From contig JAFIFH010000005.1 of the NCBI GenBank assembly GCA_020832105.1, positions 1 through 60,841 on the forward strand: a stretch of DNA of 60,841 bases, given 5' to 3'. How positions within the stretch are numbered: position 1 is the stretch's first letter; every line of letters begins with the position of its first letter. This document shows, in pieces, positions 8,833 to 19,166 of the stretch. The position numbers were made by a program, and so were the translations under genes. The notes under the pieces were generated by a model that did not search any database, was not told where the DNA came from, and saw only the letters and a program-made list of their open reading frames with translations. The DNA is from Idiomarina sp. Its GTDB lineage: Bacteria > Pseudomonadota > Gammaproteobacteria > Enterobacterales > Alteromonadaceae.

Positions 8833-8841
8833 TGTGGATAA
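8833..8841 (-). promoter_or_regulatory. Perfect DnaA-box sequence upstream of polA
   Basis: TGTGGATAA is the reverse complement of the consensus TTATCCACA. A weaker look-alike, TGTGGGGAA, follows 12 bases later. One box does not make an origin; it could be a DnaA-titration or regulatory site for polA. Confidence 0.45.
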
Positions 8842-8944
8842 GTCTGTGGGGAACGCCCAAAATACCGATTCCGCGAAAGCAGAGTCAGTCTAAGAGTGGT
8901 TTTATAAATCATTGATACATCAAGGCTTTACGACAGGTGCCTAC

Positions 8945-8972
8945 TTGCAACGAGTTTTTTATTCACTATATT
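8945..8972 (+). promoter_or_regulatory. Candidate promoter for the small-ORF region
   Basis: TTGCAA (8945-8950) and TATATT (8967-8972) are 16 bases apart and lie 37 bases before the small ORF at 9009. Confidence 0.35.
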
Positions 8973-9008
8973 CTGGTCTTTTCTGGGTTGTGGAAACTTT
9001 AAGAGCGA

Positions 9009-9143
9009 ATGTCTTTTGAATCCATCTACAACCGCGTCAGCAATTGCGTATTTTCGCAATGTGGTGGATTAGACTACCACAGCGAAATGCAAGCGCCAGC
9101 ACTTTTTAGCGATAAAAAGGCTGGCGCTTATAGCCTGAAATAA
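9009..9143 (+). CDS. Possible 44-residue small protein of unknown function
   Basis: ATG at 9009, preceded by AAGAG, reads MSFESIYNRVSNCVFSQCGG and continues for 24 more residues to TAA at 9141. It has two cysteines and no membrane segment. Two hairpins lie inside the frame and a 10-bp stem follows the stop directly. The region could therefore be a small mRNA or a non-coding RNA. I do not recognise the peptide. Confidence 0.25.
   Translation: MSFESIYNRVSNCVFSQCGGLDYHSEMQAPALFSDKKAGAYSLK
9091..9129. repeat. Long inverted repeat inside the small-ORF region
   Basis: AAGCGCCAGC (9091-9100) pairs with GCTGGCGCTT (9120-9129), and CTTTTT pairs with AAAAAG inside it, giving about 16 bp of stem. No T run follows on either strand. 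Confidence 0.6.
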
Positions 9144-9145
9144 TG

Positions 9146-9171
9146 AAGCGCAGCCTCTATGGGCTGCGCTT
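9146..9171 (-). terminator. Terminator-like hairpin downstream of the DUF945 gene
   Basis: A perfect 10-bp stem AAGCGCAGCC/GGCTGCGCTT with a 6-base loop lies 20 bases after the DUF945 stop. On the minus strand it is followed by a T-rich TTCATTATTT, so it probably ends that operon. Confidence 0.55.
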
Positions 9172-9190
9172 AGATAGGTAGGGCAAACAT

Positions 9191-10408
9191 TTACATTTGA
9201 GGCAGATTTAACGGTTCACCGTTAATCAATAAATCACCTTCATTAAGTTCCAGTGTCCAGGGTAGCTCACCTGAAATCATCCCCGACAAAGGCATCAGGA
9301 TCAGCAGCGGTAAATCTTCGATTTCCATTCGGCCTGCGAGGAAATCTCCGGCTGCCGCGGCGGTAAAGCCCTGGTTGAAGTCAATGTCGTTGCGCAACCA
9401 GAATTCACCCGATGCACGCAAATCACCCATCTGGCCCATGGTCAGGTCCAGTGTTTCGATGACCAACCTGCTATCGTGCTGCTGCAGGTCATGCAAGAAC
9501 GCGTTAAACACAGCTGGGTCTTCGATATCCTCTTGCAAGGCCTGGAAACTGGTATAAGGCACCGGGCCCATCTGCATGATAGCGGTCAACTCACCCTCAA
9601 CACCATATACATCATACGCATCGACGGTCAGCCGGTTGTGAATTTCAACGTCCCCATTGTCCCGGGTCATTTCTGTCTCATTGTGGAACCCGTCGATACG
9701 GATGGTCACGTCGTTGCTCTGACCTTGCGCTGGCAGACCAAAAACTACCTGGCCCACACTAAAGCTTGTCTGCGCATGGTCAAATTGACGGTCATCTTTG
9801 TTCAAACGCGACTGCGACGTACCGGCTAAATTTTCGAAACGCATGGTGTCAGTGGCACCGTCTTCAGCAGACCTCATTTCAATCCATTCAATCTCAAACT
9901 GGGTATGTTGCTCGTGCTCGCGCAACACCACATCAATCTCAAATGGTGCGGCTGTATAGCGTTCGCCGAGGTCTTCATCAAGATAATGGGTGAAGTTTAG
10001 CGCCGGAACCGCATAAGTCAGACGCACCCCTCCCAAACCAATCCGGCCGTCGAGACGGATTGGTTGATCCGCAAACAACATGTCATTCAGCGCCACGTCA
10101 CCCAGGAGGCCGGTCACCTCTCCAGAAATACCGGCACGCAACGCACCATGGCGAAGCTCAATACTGTGGACAACATCAAGGGTCTCCCCTTCCATTGGCG
10201 TCACCAGGCGCACTTCTCCCACCGAACGCCAGAAGCCTGTCTCATGCCAACTAATATTGACCTCAGCTTCAGGGGACTGCGCGTTGTAAGTCTCCAGCTG
10301 GTCCTCGGCAATGCTGCGCATTTGCGAGCCGGTGACCGCGACCAGGCCAAGATAAATAATCCCGGCGATAACCACCAAACCCACCAGCCACTTAATTAAA
10401 CGAGCCAT
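9191..10408 (-). CDS. DUF945 (YdgA-like) family protein
   Basis: 405 residues. The first 25 form a single membrane segment (LIKWLVGLVVIAGIIYLGLV) and the rest is a beta-rich region expected in the periplasm. GSQMRSIAEDQLETYN followed by WHETGFWRSVGEV is the conserved opening of the DUF945/YdgA family, whose role is not established. AAGGA precedes the ATG. It is the last gene of a probable SLC13 permease-TetR-DUF945 unit on this strand, with a 147-bp gap after the regulator. E. coli YdgA is about 100 residues longer. Confidence 0.65.
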   Translation of the reverse strand: MARLIKWLVGLVVIAGIIYLGLVAVTGSQMRSIAEDQLETYNAQSPEAEVNISWHETGFWRSVGEVRLVTPMEGETLDVVHSIELRHGALRAGISGEVTGLLGDVALNDMLFADQPIRLDGRIGLGGVRLTYAVPALNFTHYLDEDLGERYTAAPFEIDVVLREHEQHTQFEIEWIEMRSAEDGATDTMRFENLAGTSQSRLNKDDRQFDHAQTSFSVGQVVFGLPAQGQSNDVTIRIDGFHNETEMTRDNGDVEIHNRLTVDAYDVYGVEGELTAIMQMGPVPYTSFQALQEDIEDPAVFNAFLHDLQQHDSRLVIETLDLTMGQMGDLRASGEFWLRNDIDFNQGFTAAAAGDFLAGRMEIEDLPLLILMPLSGMISGELPWTLELNEGDLLINGEPLNLPQM

Positions 10409-10555
10409 ATTTTGTCCTTTTTACATGCAGATTCGCGGATGTCTGCATCAATAACACAAACTATCCATAGTGATACTGACTACCATCAGTACCTTATTTG
10501 CGTCGTATCATACCCAAAGCCACCGCGTCATGCGACAACAGCTCTGGGCAGAAAA

Positions 10556-11275
10556 TCAGCTGCGCCGAAACAGCCGGTTAAGCACGCCTCCTGGCGCCTC
10601 CTGTTTCTTGGTTTGAGTACTGAACTGTTGCCACTGCTGGCTTAACCCCTGACGAGCGGAACGGTCGAAATCCGGTTGCAGGATTTTAAAACTCTGCCCT
10701 TGCAACAGTTTTTCGATGCTCTTCGGCGGGTGGCATACCTGCCACTGTCCGAGGAGGTAGGCATAGCTTTGCATCAGCATCGCTTCCACATCTTCGGTTT
10801 GTTGCTCATCGAGCTGCAAGTGCAAGCGAATCGCTTTCGCCGCGCTTTTAAAACGCTGGGCCAGCTTGGTTTTATAAGACAGCAGCTCTTTACTATCTAT
10901 ATTGAGTTCAATAATGGCGTGACTTAAGCTTGCCAAAGTCCATAGATTTGGTTGCGCTTCATTAAAGCCCATCAAGGTATCAACCACCGAATCTATCGAG
11001 GCTGAAGGCTCCTCGCTCAGTTGTTTCTCAATGCGTTCAAGCCAGCCATGTAGCTCATCTTCCAATAAGGCGAGGTAAATCGATTCTTTGGTATCGAAAT
11101 AAATATAGGTCGTACCCTTAGATACCCCAGCCTGATTGGCAATCGCATTCATCGTAGGTAGCGCACCCGGCTGCGCCAATAATAGTGACAATGCCGACTG
11201 CACGATGCTATCGCGGCGACGGTCTTTTTCCTTGGCTGTGCGGGCGCGTTGCTTATCTCCTAGTACCTTGTTCAT
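10556..11275 (-). CDS. TetR/AcrR family transcriptional regulator
   Basis: 239 residues. The N-terminal helix-turn-helix spans about 20-65: RRDSIVQSALSLLL, then AIANQAGVSKGTTYIYFDTKE, a near-canonical TetR recognition region. The C-terminal two-thirds is a helical ligand and dimerisation domain. I chose ATG 11275 because GGAG lies 9 bases before it; a second ATG at 11290 has no such site. The gene lies 45 bases downstream of the SLC13 permease on the same strand, so it may control that operon. The ligand is unknown. Confidence 0.9.
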   Translation of the reverse strand: MNKVLGDKQRARTAKEKDRRRDSIVQSALSLLLAQPGALPTMNAIANQAGVSKGTTYIYFDTKESIYLALLEDELHGWLERIEKQLSEEPSASIDSVVDTLMGFNEAQPNLWTLASLSHAIIELNIDSKELLSYKTKLAQRFKSAAKAIRLHLQLDEQQTEDVEAMLMQSYAYLLGQWQVCHPPKSIEKLLQGQSFKILQPDFDRSARQGLSQQWQQFSTQTKKQEAPGGVLNRLFRRS

Positions 11276-11320
11276 CCGCGTAGTCTCCATCTGACTATAA
11301 ATTAATGTAAAAGTGACCCG

Positions 11321-13282
11321 TTATAAGGGCCAGAAAAATAACAGCGCCGGAATACCGACCACCACCACAATCACTTCTAAGGGCACCCCTAGACGCCAGT
11401 AATCGCCAAATTTGAAGCCCCCAGGGCCTAAAATCAGCGTGTTGTTCTGATGCCCAATGGGCGTTAAAAACGCACAGGACGCACCAATTGCCACTGCCAT
11501 TAAAAACGTATCGCTATTAACACTCAGCACATTCGCACTACTCAGGGCTATGGGGCACATGACCGCCGCCGTGGCGGCATTGTTCATAAAATCAGACAGC
11601 ATCATGGTAATAATCAGAATCGCTACCAACGCGATAATGGCATTGTCCTGAGCTAATAAGGTCAGCATGCCGTTCGCCAGTAAATCTGCAGTGCCCGTGG
11701 AGGTCATCGCCCCCGCTACCGGAATCAAGGCGGCGAGCAACACCACCACTGGCCAGTCAATGGCGTTATAAACACGTTGCGGGGCAACGACCTTGAGCGC
11801 CATCACCGCCAATACCCCTGCGGCGAATGAAATCGCGGCCGGCAACAAACCCAGAGCCGCCCCTGCGATAGCCCCTGCCATAATCACCGTGGCCAGAATC
11901 GCTTTACGTTTATTGGGTACCCGAATTTGCCGCTCAGCTAATGGCACACAGCCAAAGACAGACGCGAATTCGGCGAGATCCTCTGCATGCCCCTGCATTA
12001 ACAATACATCCCCTGCGCGCAAGCGCGTATGGCGGATGCGGCGAATCTTATGCGCGCCCTGACGGGATACTGCCAACAAATTGACTGAATAACGGGACCG
12101 CAACGCCAGGTCGCTTGCCGCGCGCTTAATAATATCGCTATTCGGTAGCACGGTGAGCTCCATTAACACGACCTCAGCCGAGTTTTTGGGCTTCTCCTTT
12201 GGCTTGTCGTCTTTATCTTTATCACCGGCCTGGTCCTGATCAGACGCGCTGGCTACCGATTTTTCCGCTTCGCGGCCCTGGGAATAGGCGGTGATCCGGC
12301 GGCCCATGTAAGCTTTAGGATGCTGCTGTTTGATTGCGTCCTGAATGTCGTTTTCCTCAAGCCCCTCTTCGTCTTGATCCTTATCTTTCGGCTTTTGGCT
12401 TTCTTCTAATTTTAGACCCAGACTGGACAGCGCGCCGCCTAAAGATTCAGGATCGGCTTCAATGATCAGGATGTCATCGGCTTTTAACATCCGCTGAGGG
12501 TGAGGCGCAGTAACCTGCTCGTCACCACGTAAAATGCCAACCACCTGCGCATCATGCTCATCCAGCTTTTTCTCCAGCTCATGAATACGCATGCCAGCGC
12601 TTTTACTACCCTCGCGCACCCGAACTTCAGTAATATATGCCGCCGTATCGAACCCAGAGGCATCGGTGCGTTCTCTGGAGGGCACCAAACGCCATCCTAC
12701 TAAAGCGACGAACGCCACCCCCGCAATAGCAATGGTGACGCCGACCGGGGTAAACGCAAACATACCAAAACCAGAACTACCATTTTCAATGCGAAAACCC
12801 GACACAATCAGGTTTGGTGGCGTACCAATCAATGTTGTCATACCACCAAGAATAGAGCCAAAAGACACCGGCATCAGCACTCGACCTGGCGGGATCTCCA
12901 GGCGTGATGCCAACTGAATGGCAATCGGCATTAGCAGGGCCATAGCGCCGACGTTATTCATAAATGCCGACATCACGGTGGCCACACCGGTGAGCGCAGC
13001 AATACTGACCGTCGGTCCGCTAGTCTTCGGCAGGATACGCTGTGACAATACATCCACCGCACCAGAAGACTGCAGCGCGCTACTTAGCACTAACACACAG
13101 GCCACCGTAATGACCGCCGGGTGGCCAAACCCACCAAACGCGATATCTGCAGGCACCAGTCCAAGAAACACGCAGGCCAGTAACGCGCCAAGTGCAATCA
13201 TATCGTGCCGCCAGTGACCCCAGATAAACATGATCATCGCGGCGGCGAGAATCAACAAAATCAGAATTTGCTCTAAGCTCAT
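11321..13282 (-). CDS. SLC13/DASS-type permease with two TrkA-C domains
   Basis: 653 residues. Two membrane halves (about 1-200 and 440-653) contain the paired signatures MSAFMNNVGAMALLMP and MLSDFMNNAATAAVMCP and the repeated GTPPNLIVS and GHQNNTLILGPGG-type loops of sodium/anion symporters. Between them sit two RCK-C (TrkA-C) domains, recognisable by VGILRGDEQV and LRAGDVLLMQGH. They are joined by a very charged linker of about 90 residues rich in K, D and E. The family moves dicarboxylates or sulfate with sodium; RCK-C domains usually sense a ligand. AGGA precedes the ATG. The substrate cannot be told from sequence. Confidence 0.88.
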   Translation of the reverse strand: MSLEQILILLILAAAMIMFIWGHWRHDMIALGALLACVFLGLVPADIAFGGFGHPAVITVACVLVLSSALQSSGAVDVLSQRILPKTSGPTVSIAALTGVATVMSAFMNNVGAMALLMPIAIQLASRLEIPPGRVLMPVSFGSILGGMTTLIGTPPNLIVSGFRIENGSSGFGMFAFTPVGVTIAIAGVAFVALVGWRLVPSRERTDASGFDTAAYITEVRVREGSKSAGMRIHELEKKLDEHDAQVVGILRGDEQVTAPHPQRMLKADDILIIEADPESLGGALSSLGLKLEESQKPKDKDQDEEGLEENDIQDAIKQQHPKAYMGRRITAYSQGREAEKSVASASDQDQAGDKDKDDKPKEKPKNSAEVVLMELTVLPNSDIIKRAASDLALRSRYSVNLLAVSRQGAHKIRRIRHTRLRAGDVLLMQGHAEDLAEFASVFGCVPLAERQIRVPNKRKAILATVIMAGAIAGAALGLLPAAISFAAGVLAVMALKVVAPQRVYNAIDWPVVVLLAALIPVAGAMTSTGTADLLANGMLTLLAQDNAIIALVAILIITMMLSDFMNNAATAAVMCPIALSSANVLSVNSDTFLMAVAIGASCAFLTPIGHQNNTLILGPGGFKFGDYWRLGVPLEVIVVVVGIPALLFFWPL

Positions 13283-13356
13283 GTTGCGTCCTGTATGCCT
13301 TTTTTTAATTATTACAGGTGTTTGGTCAAGCGTAGCAGTTTGTTGGGATATTGGCT

Positions 13357-14181
13357 TTAAACACTTTCACGAAGTACTCGTAAAGCTTGTGTAAACTCGA
13401 CCTCATGCCCGGTCCAGATAGCGAAACTTGCTGCACCCTGGGCTGCCAGCATACCCAGGCCATCGCTACTCGCCAGGCCAGGCTTTAGCTGCTCAATATG
13501 CTGGAGAAAAGGCTGCGCTGCAGCGCCGTAACTTAAATCATAGGCAAGTGCTGCATCTTTTAGCCAGGCAGCTTCGTAGTGGGCCGAACCGCTCGGGCCC
13601 TGGTGACCGGATGACACTGCGTTAATGACAATATCAAACCGCTGGTCATTATCTTCGCTCTGATACATACGCACCCGCCTGGTAGCAGAGGGCCTGAACA
13701 GGTCAATAATTGCCTGGGCCTTATGCGCGGTTCGGTTACGCAGCACCAATTCTTTGCAACCAGCGTCTAACAGTGGCCCGACAATGCCGCGGACTGCCCC
13801 ACCCGCGCCGAGGATCAAGACCCGCAATCCGGCTAAGGCTCCCAATTGCCGCGACAGATCAGCCACCAGACCGGCACCATCGGTGTTATCGGCAACCAGT
13901 TTGCCAGCGTGCATTGATAGCGTGTTGGCTGCACCTGCCAGTTGTGCACGGTCACTGACCTTATCCACTAACTGCATGACCCTGACTTTATGTGGCAAGG
14001 TAATATTGGCACCTACACCGCCCGCTTCGAAGAAAGTACGAAGCTGCTGCGCGAAGGTAGCCGGAGGTGCTAAAATGGCCCGGTAATCCACCTCAATGCC
14101 CGCCTGACTGGCAAATAGCTGGTGCAATTGGGGTGAAAGACTATGTCCGATGGGATCGCCAAATACGGCTAGAGGTATCAT
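13357..14181 (-). CDS. aroE: Shikimate dehydrogenase
   Basis: 274 residues. The N-terminal substrate domain has VFGDPIGHSLSPQLHQLF (shikimate-binding serines) and GANITLPHKV, with the catalytic lysine. ADNTDGAGLVADL follows, then the NADP Rossmann motif LILGAGGAVRGI. It reduces 3-dehydroshikimate to shikimate with NADPH in aromatic amino acid synthesis. Its ATG overlaps by two bases the start codon of the divergent haemoglobin gene, so its promoter must lie inside that gene. In Pseudomonas aroE follows hemF directly; here three genes intervene. Confidence 0.96.
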   Translation of the reverse strand: MIPLAVFGDPIGHSLSPQLHQLFASQAGIEVDYRAILAPPATFAQQLRTFFEAGGVGANITLPHKVRVMQLVDKVSDRAQLAGAANTLSMHAGKLVADNTDGAGLVADLSRQLGALAGLRVLILGAGGAVRGIVGPLLDAGCKELVLRNRTAHKAQAIIDLFRPSATRRVRMYQSEDNDQRFDIVINAVSSGHQGPSGSAHYEAAWLKDAALAYDLSYGAAAQPFLQHIEQLKPGLASSDGLGMLAAQGAASFAIWTGHEVEFTQALRVLRESV

Positions 14182-14617
14182 GTTTTCTCGCTTATTTCGT
14201 CAACGTCCGGCGCCAGCTGAACAAGCGTCGCAATACCACCAAATCGGTGGTGAAGAGTCAGTACGCGCGCTGGCGCATCGGTTCTACGATATCATGGCAA
14301 CCGACCCAGCAGCGGCTGAATTACTTGCCATGCATCCACAGCCGATGGATGGGATCCGTCAGCGCTTTTTCGAATTTCTCAGCGGCTGGCTGGGGGGCCC
14401 ACAGCTATTCGTTGAAAAGTATGGTCACCCACGCCTGCGCGCGCGCCATCTTCCCTTCACAATTGATATCCGTATGCGCGACCAATGGCTGCACTGCATG
14501 TACCTGGCGCTCGATGAACAGGTGCCAGACCCGCTATTGCACCAGCAATTAAAAGCACAATTCACCCACCTGGCGCATCATATGATCAATACTGACGAGC
14601 GTGGCGAGCGCATGTAA
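14180..14617 (+). CDS. Group II truncated haemoglobin
   Basis: The 145-residue product has the truncated-globin core: YHQIGGEESVRALAHRFYDIM near the N-terminus, then a FEFLSGWLGGPQLF helix, LRARHLPF with the proximal histidine, and a conserved tryptophan in MRDQWLHCM, typical of group II. A short arginine-rich extension precedes the core. These proteins bind oxygen and are linked to nitric-oxide or oxidative-stress handling in other bacteria. I chose ATG 14180, 5 bases after GAGG; a longer reading from 14150 lies inside aroE. Confidence 0.9.
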   Translation: MFSRLFRQRPAPAEQASQYHQIGGEESVRALAHRFYDIMATDPAAAELLAMHPQPMDGIRQRFFEFLSGWLGGPQLFVEKYGHPRLRARHLPFTIDIRMRDQWLHCMYLALDEQVPDPLLHQQLKAQFTHLAHHMINTDERGERM

Positions 14618-14650
14618 GCGCTTGCCACGGCTAAGCAACTGCCAGCAGGG

Positions 14651-15496
14651 TTACCCCTGCGCCTTTGCTTTCAGCTTTTCAATCCGCTCAATCCGGCCCT
14701 GATAGCCGGTCTTGGTGCCATCCTTCAAATCATAGGACAGCGCCTGCTGGCACACCGCAATCGCTTCGTCGTATTGACCAGCATCCGTTAATACCGCCGC
14801 ATAATGTTTGAACGTAGCCACCTGGGGTAACTTACCGCCGTTTTGCTTTTTCAGCGGACCACTGATGTCGCCAAACTCCGCAATATGCGCCTGAGCGTAA
14901 TGCAGTAAAGCGAAGCGAAATGCCTTGTCTTCGCGCCCTCGGTAACATTGCTCAACAACTTGTTGATACAGACGGTGACGTGCAAGCGGATCGTCGGTTT
15001 CCTCCAGCGCTGCCGCCTGGGTTTGCACCTCTGGCGGAACAGTGGGTGCGTTGTTACTGCCAAGACCACTCCCTGCGAACTGTTCAAGCTCACTTTTCGT
15101 GGATTCCGCAGCGGTCGCCATATAGGCTTTTTCAGCAGCTTTCGCCTCAGCTTGATGCACTTCCCGAACGGCGTCTTTACCCACTGGGTTCTCTGCAGCG
15201 GGAACTGCGGCCTGGCTTTCCTGCGAGGTCACGTCGACGGATGGGGAGTCCTGATGACTCGCCGCGGGTTCAGCTGGATTTGGATTGTGCGTGGTCAGCG
15301 GTTTGCTGTCTGTAGAAGCGCGCTGTGCCGTTGAAGTCGACTGAGCTGAGCCAGGCGTACTCGCAATGCTGGTTTTTTCAACCTGCTGCTTGCTTGCCTG
15401 GTTGTCATCGTCAGTGGGCTGACGTTTAATAATTAAACTGCGATAAAGTAAGTAGCCAATTCCTACGATGGCAATGATAATCAGAATCTGATTCAT
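14651..15496 (-). CDS. Membrane-anchored TPR-like protein of unknown function
   Basis: 281 residues in three parts. Residues 4-20 (ILIIIAIVGIGYLLYRS) form one membrane segment at the N-terminus. Residues 25 to about 150 are low-complexity, rich in Ser, Ala, Gln and Glu. The C-terminal 120 residues are helical, with TPR-like pairs: ARHRLYQQVVEQCY, FRFALLHYAQ, then ATFKHYAAVLTDAGQYDEAI. It follows rluF by 49 bases and is the last gene of the dprA-to-rluF run. A GCAGGG/CCCTGC hairpin overlaps its stop codon. I do not know a function; TPR modules usually bind other proteins. Confidence 0.6.
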   Translation of the reverse strand: MNQILIIIAIVGIGYLLYRSLIIKRQPTDDDNQASKQQVEKTSIASTPGSAQSTSTAQRASTDSKPLTTHNPNPAEPAASHQDSPSVDVTSQESQAAVPAAENPVGKDAVREVHQAEAKAAEKAYMATAAESTKSELEQFAGSGLGSNNAPTVPPEVQTQAAALEETDDPLARHRLYQQVVEQCYRGREDKAFRFALLHYAQAHIAEFGDISGPLKKQNGGKLPQVATFKHYAAVLTDAGQYDEAIAVCQQALSYDLKDGTKTGYQGRIERIEKLKAKAQG

Positions 15497-15545
15497 GTGT
15501 GTGTCCCAGGTTCAGCGCTACAGCCAGGCTATAGCGCAACGCAGA

Positions 15546-18039
<2,494 letters not shown>

Positions 18040-18104
18040 ACAACTCCTGTACCTGGGTATGTGCGCTTAGACAAGGTTCAAAGCGCACGCAATAAGACGG
18101 TTCA

Positions 18105-18662
18105 TTATAAAGGCTTTGACTTGTAACTACAGGCTTTTTGCGGGCACACCAAGCGGGTGCCCGCGGTGCTTGCCTTTTCAATTAGTACGGGGTAACTACA
18201 ATCCGGACATGGGCTGGGGTGTGGCTTATGATTGAGGGCGAATTTACACTTAGGGTAATGATTACAAGCGTAAAAAACCTTGCCAAACTTATTAGTCCGC
18301 TCAACCAGCTCCCCTGAGCGACAAGAAGGACAGGCACACAAACTCGCTGTGGGCTCCGGTTGTGGATCCGCCATGTAGTCACACTCAGGGAAAGCACTGC
18401 AGCCAATAAAAAAACCGTAACGGCCTTTTTTCAACATCAGTGGCGCATCGCAGCGCGGGCAGAAGTTGTCCGGGAGCGGCTCAGGGCTAAAGCTCGCTTC
18501 TTCGTGCAAAGAACGAGTATAGGAACAATGCGGGTAATTGCTGCAACCGAGAAAGCTGTTGCTGCCAATATGTTTTACTTTCAATGGGCTTTGGCACAGC
18601 GGGCATGGCTCGCTGTGCCGTGTGTTCGGGTCTAGCTCAAATAATGGTTTATGCTCGCTCAC
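18105..18662 (-). CDS. Topoisomerase-type zinc-finger protein (YrdD-like)
   Basis: 185 residues that are almost entirely four zinc ribbons: CPLC..CSNYPHC, CPRC..CSAFPEC, CPSC..CNHYPKC and CPDC..CPQKAC. These match the C-terminal zinc fingers of DNA topoisomerase I, but no topoisomerase catalytic core is present. E. coli YrdD beside smg and tsaC is the same kind of protein. It probably binds single-stranded nucleic acid; the role is not established. The last ribbon has lost the usual phenylalanine-rich strand, but its four cysteines remain. Confidence 0.88.
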   Translation of the reverse strand: MSEHKPLFELDPNTRHSEPCPLCQSPLKVKHIGSNSFLGCSNYPHCSYTRSLHEEASFSPEPLPDNFCPRCDAPLMLKKGRYGFFIGCSAFPECDYMADPQPEPTASLCACPSCRSGELVERTNKFGKVFYACNHYPKCKFALNHKPHPSPCPDCSYPVLIEKASTAGTRLVCPQKACSYKSKPL

Positions 18663-18689
18663 TCTTCCCTCACCCAGAACGCATATTTA

Positions 18690-19163
18690 CTAATGTAAAA
18701 AGCCGTCTGGTTCTTCAAACAACAGACCTTCCATCTGTGAGTAGGCATCTTCCCGGCCTGGAACATTAAATAACACCATCAGCACCACCCATTTTAAATC
18801 TTCAAGAGTGAACTGCTTAGCATCAAGTTCCATCACCCGATCTAACACCATCTCACGGGTGGTAAAGTCAAGCACGCCGATTTGTTCAAGGTAAATCAGA
18901 AAGCTCTGACTCGGCGTGTCCAGACGCGCTTTTTCAGAATCGGTAAAGATTCTTACTGCGCCTTGTGGCGCACGATTCAGATAAGGCGTCTTCTGGCTAT
19001 CCTGTAAATCAGCCAAACGCTCTAACCATGCCAGTGCTTTATTTATTTCCTGATGCTGAAAGCCTGCACGGGTAAGCTCATCAGTCAGCTCATCATGGTC
19101 AACAACCACTTCCATTTCTGAATGGATATAGTTCTCGAACAAGTACATGAGGATATCAAACAT
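18690..19163 (-). CDS. smg: Smg family protein (DUF494)
   Basis: 157 residues, opening [16 protein letters not shown] and containing [22 protein letters not shown] and [20 protein letters not shown], the conserved blocks of Smg/DUF494. The family sits beside dprA in many gammaproteobacteria, including E. coli, but its role is not settled. It starts three bases after the dprA stop and is surely co-transcribed with it. Confidence 0.93.
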   Translation of the reverse strand: MFDILMYLFENYIHSEMEVVVDHDELTDELTRAGFQHQEINKALAWLERLADLQDSQKTPYLNRAPQGAVRIFTDSEKARLDTPSQSFLIYLEQIGVLDFTTREMVLDRVMELDAKQFTLEDLKWVVLMVLFNVPGREDAYSQMEGLLFEEPDGFLH

Positions 19164-19166
19164 TGC

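Larger units (their letters stand above)
8669..9190. other. Gene-poor 520-bp region upstream of polA
   Basis: No long gene is present. It contains one perfect DnaA-box sequence, a promoter-like pair at 8945-8972, a 44-codon small ORF, and four successive inverted repeats between 9043 and 9171. It should also hold the polA promoter on the minus strand, which I could not place with confidence. Confidence 0.6.
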
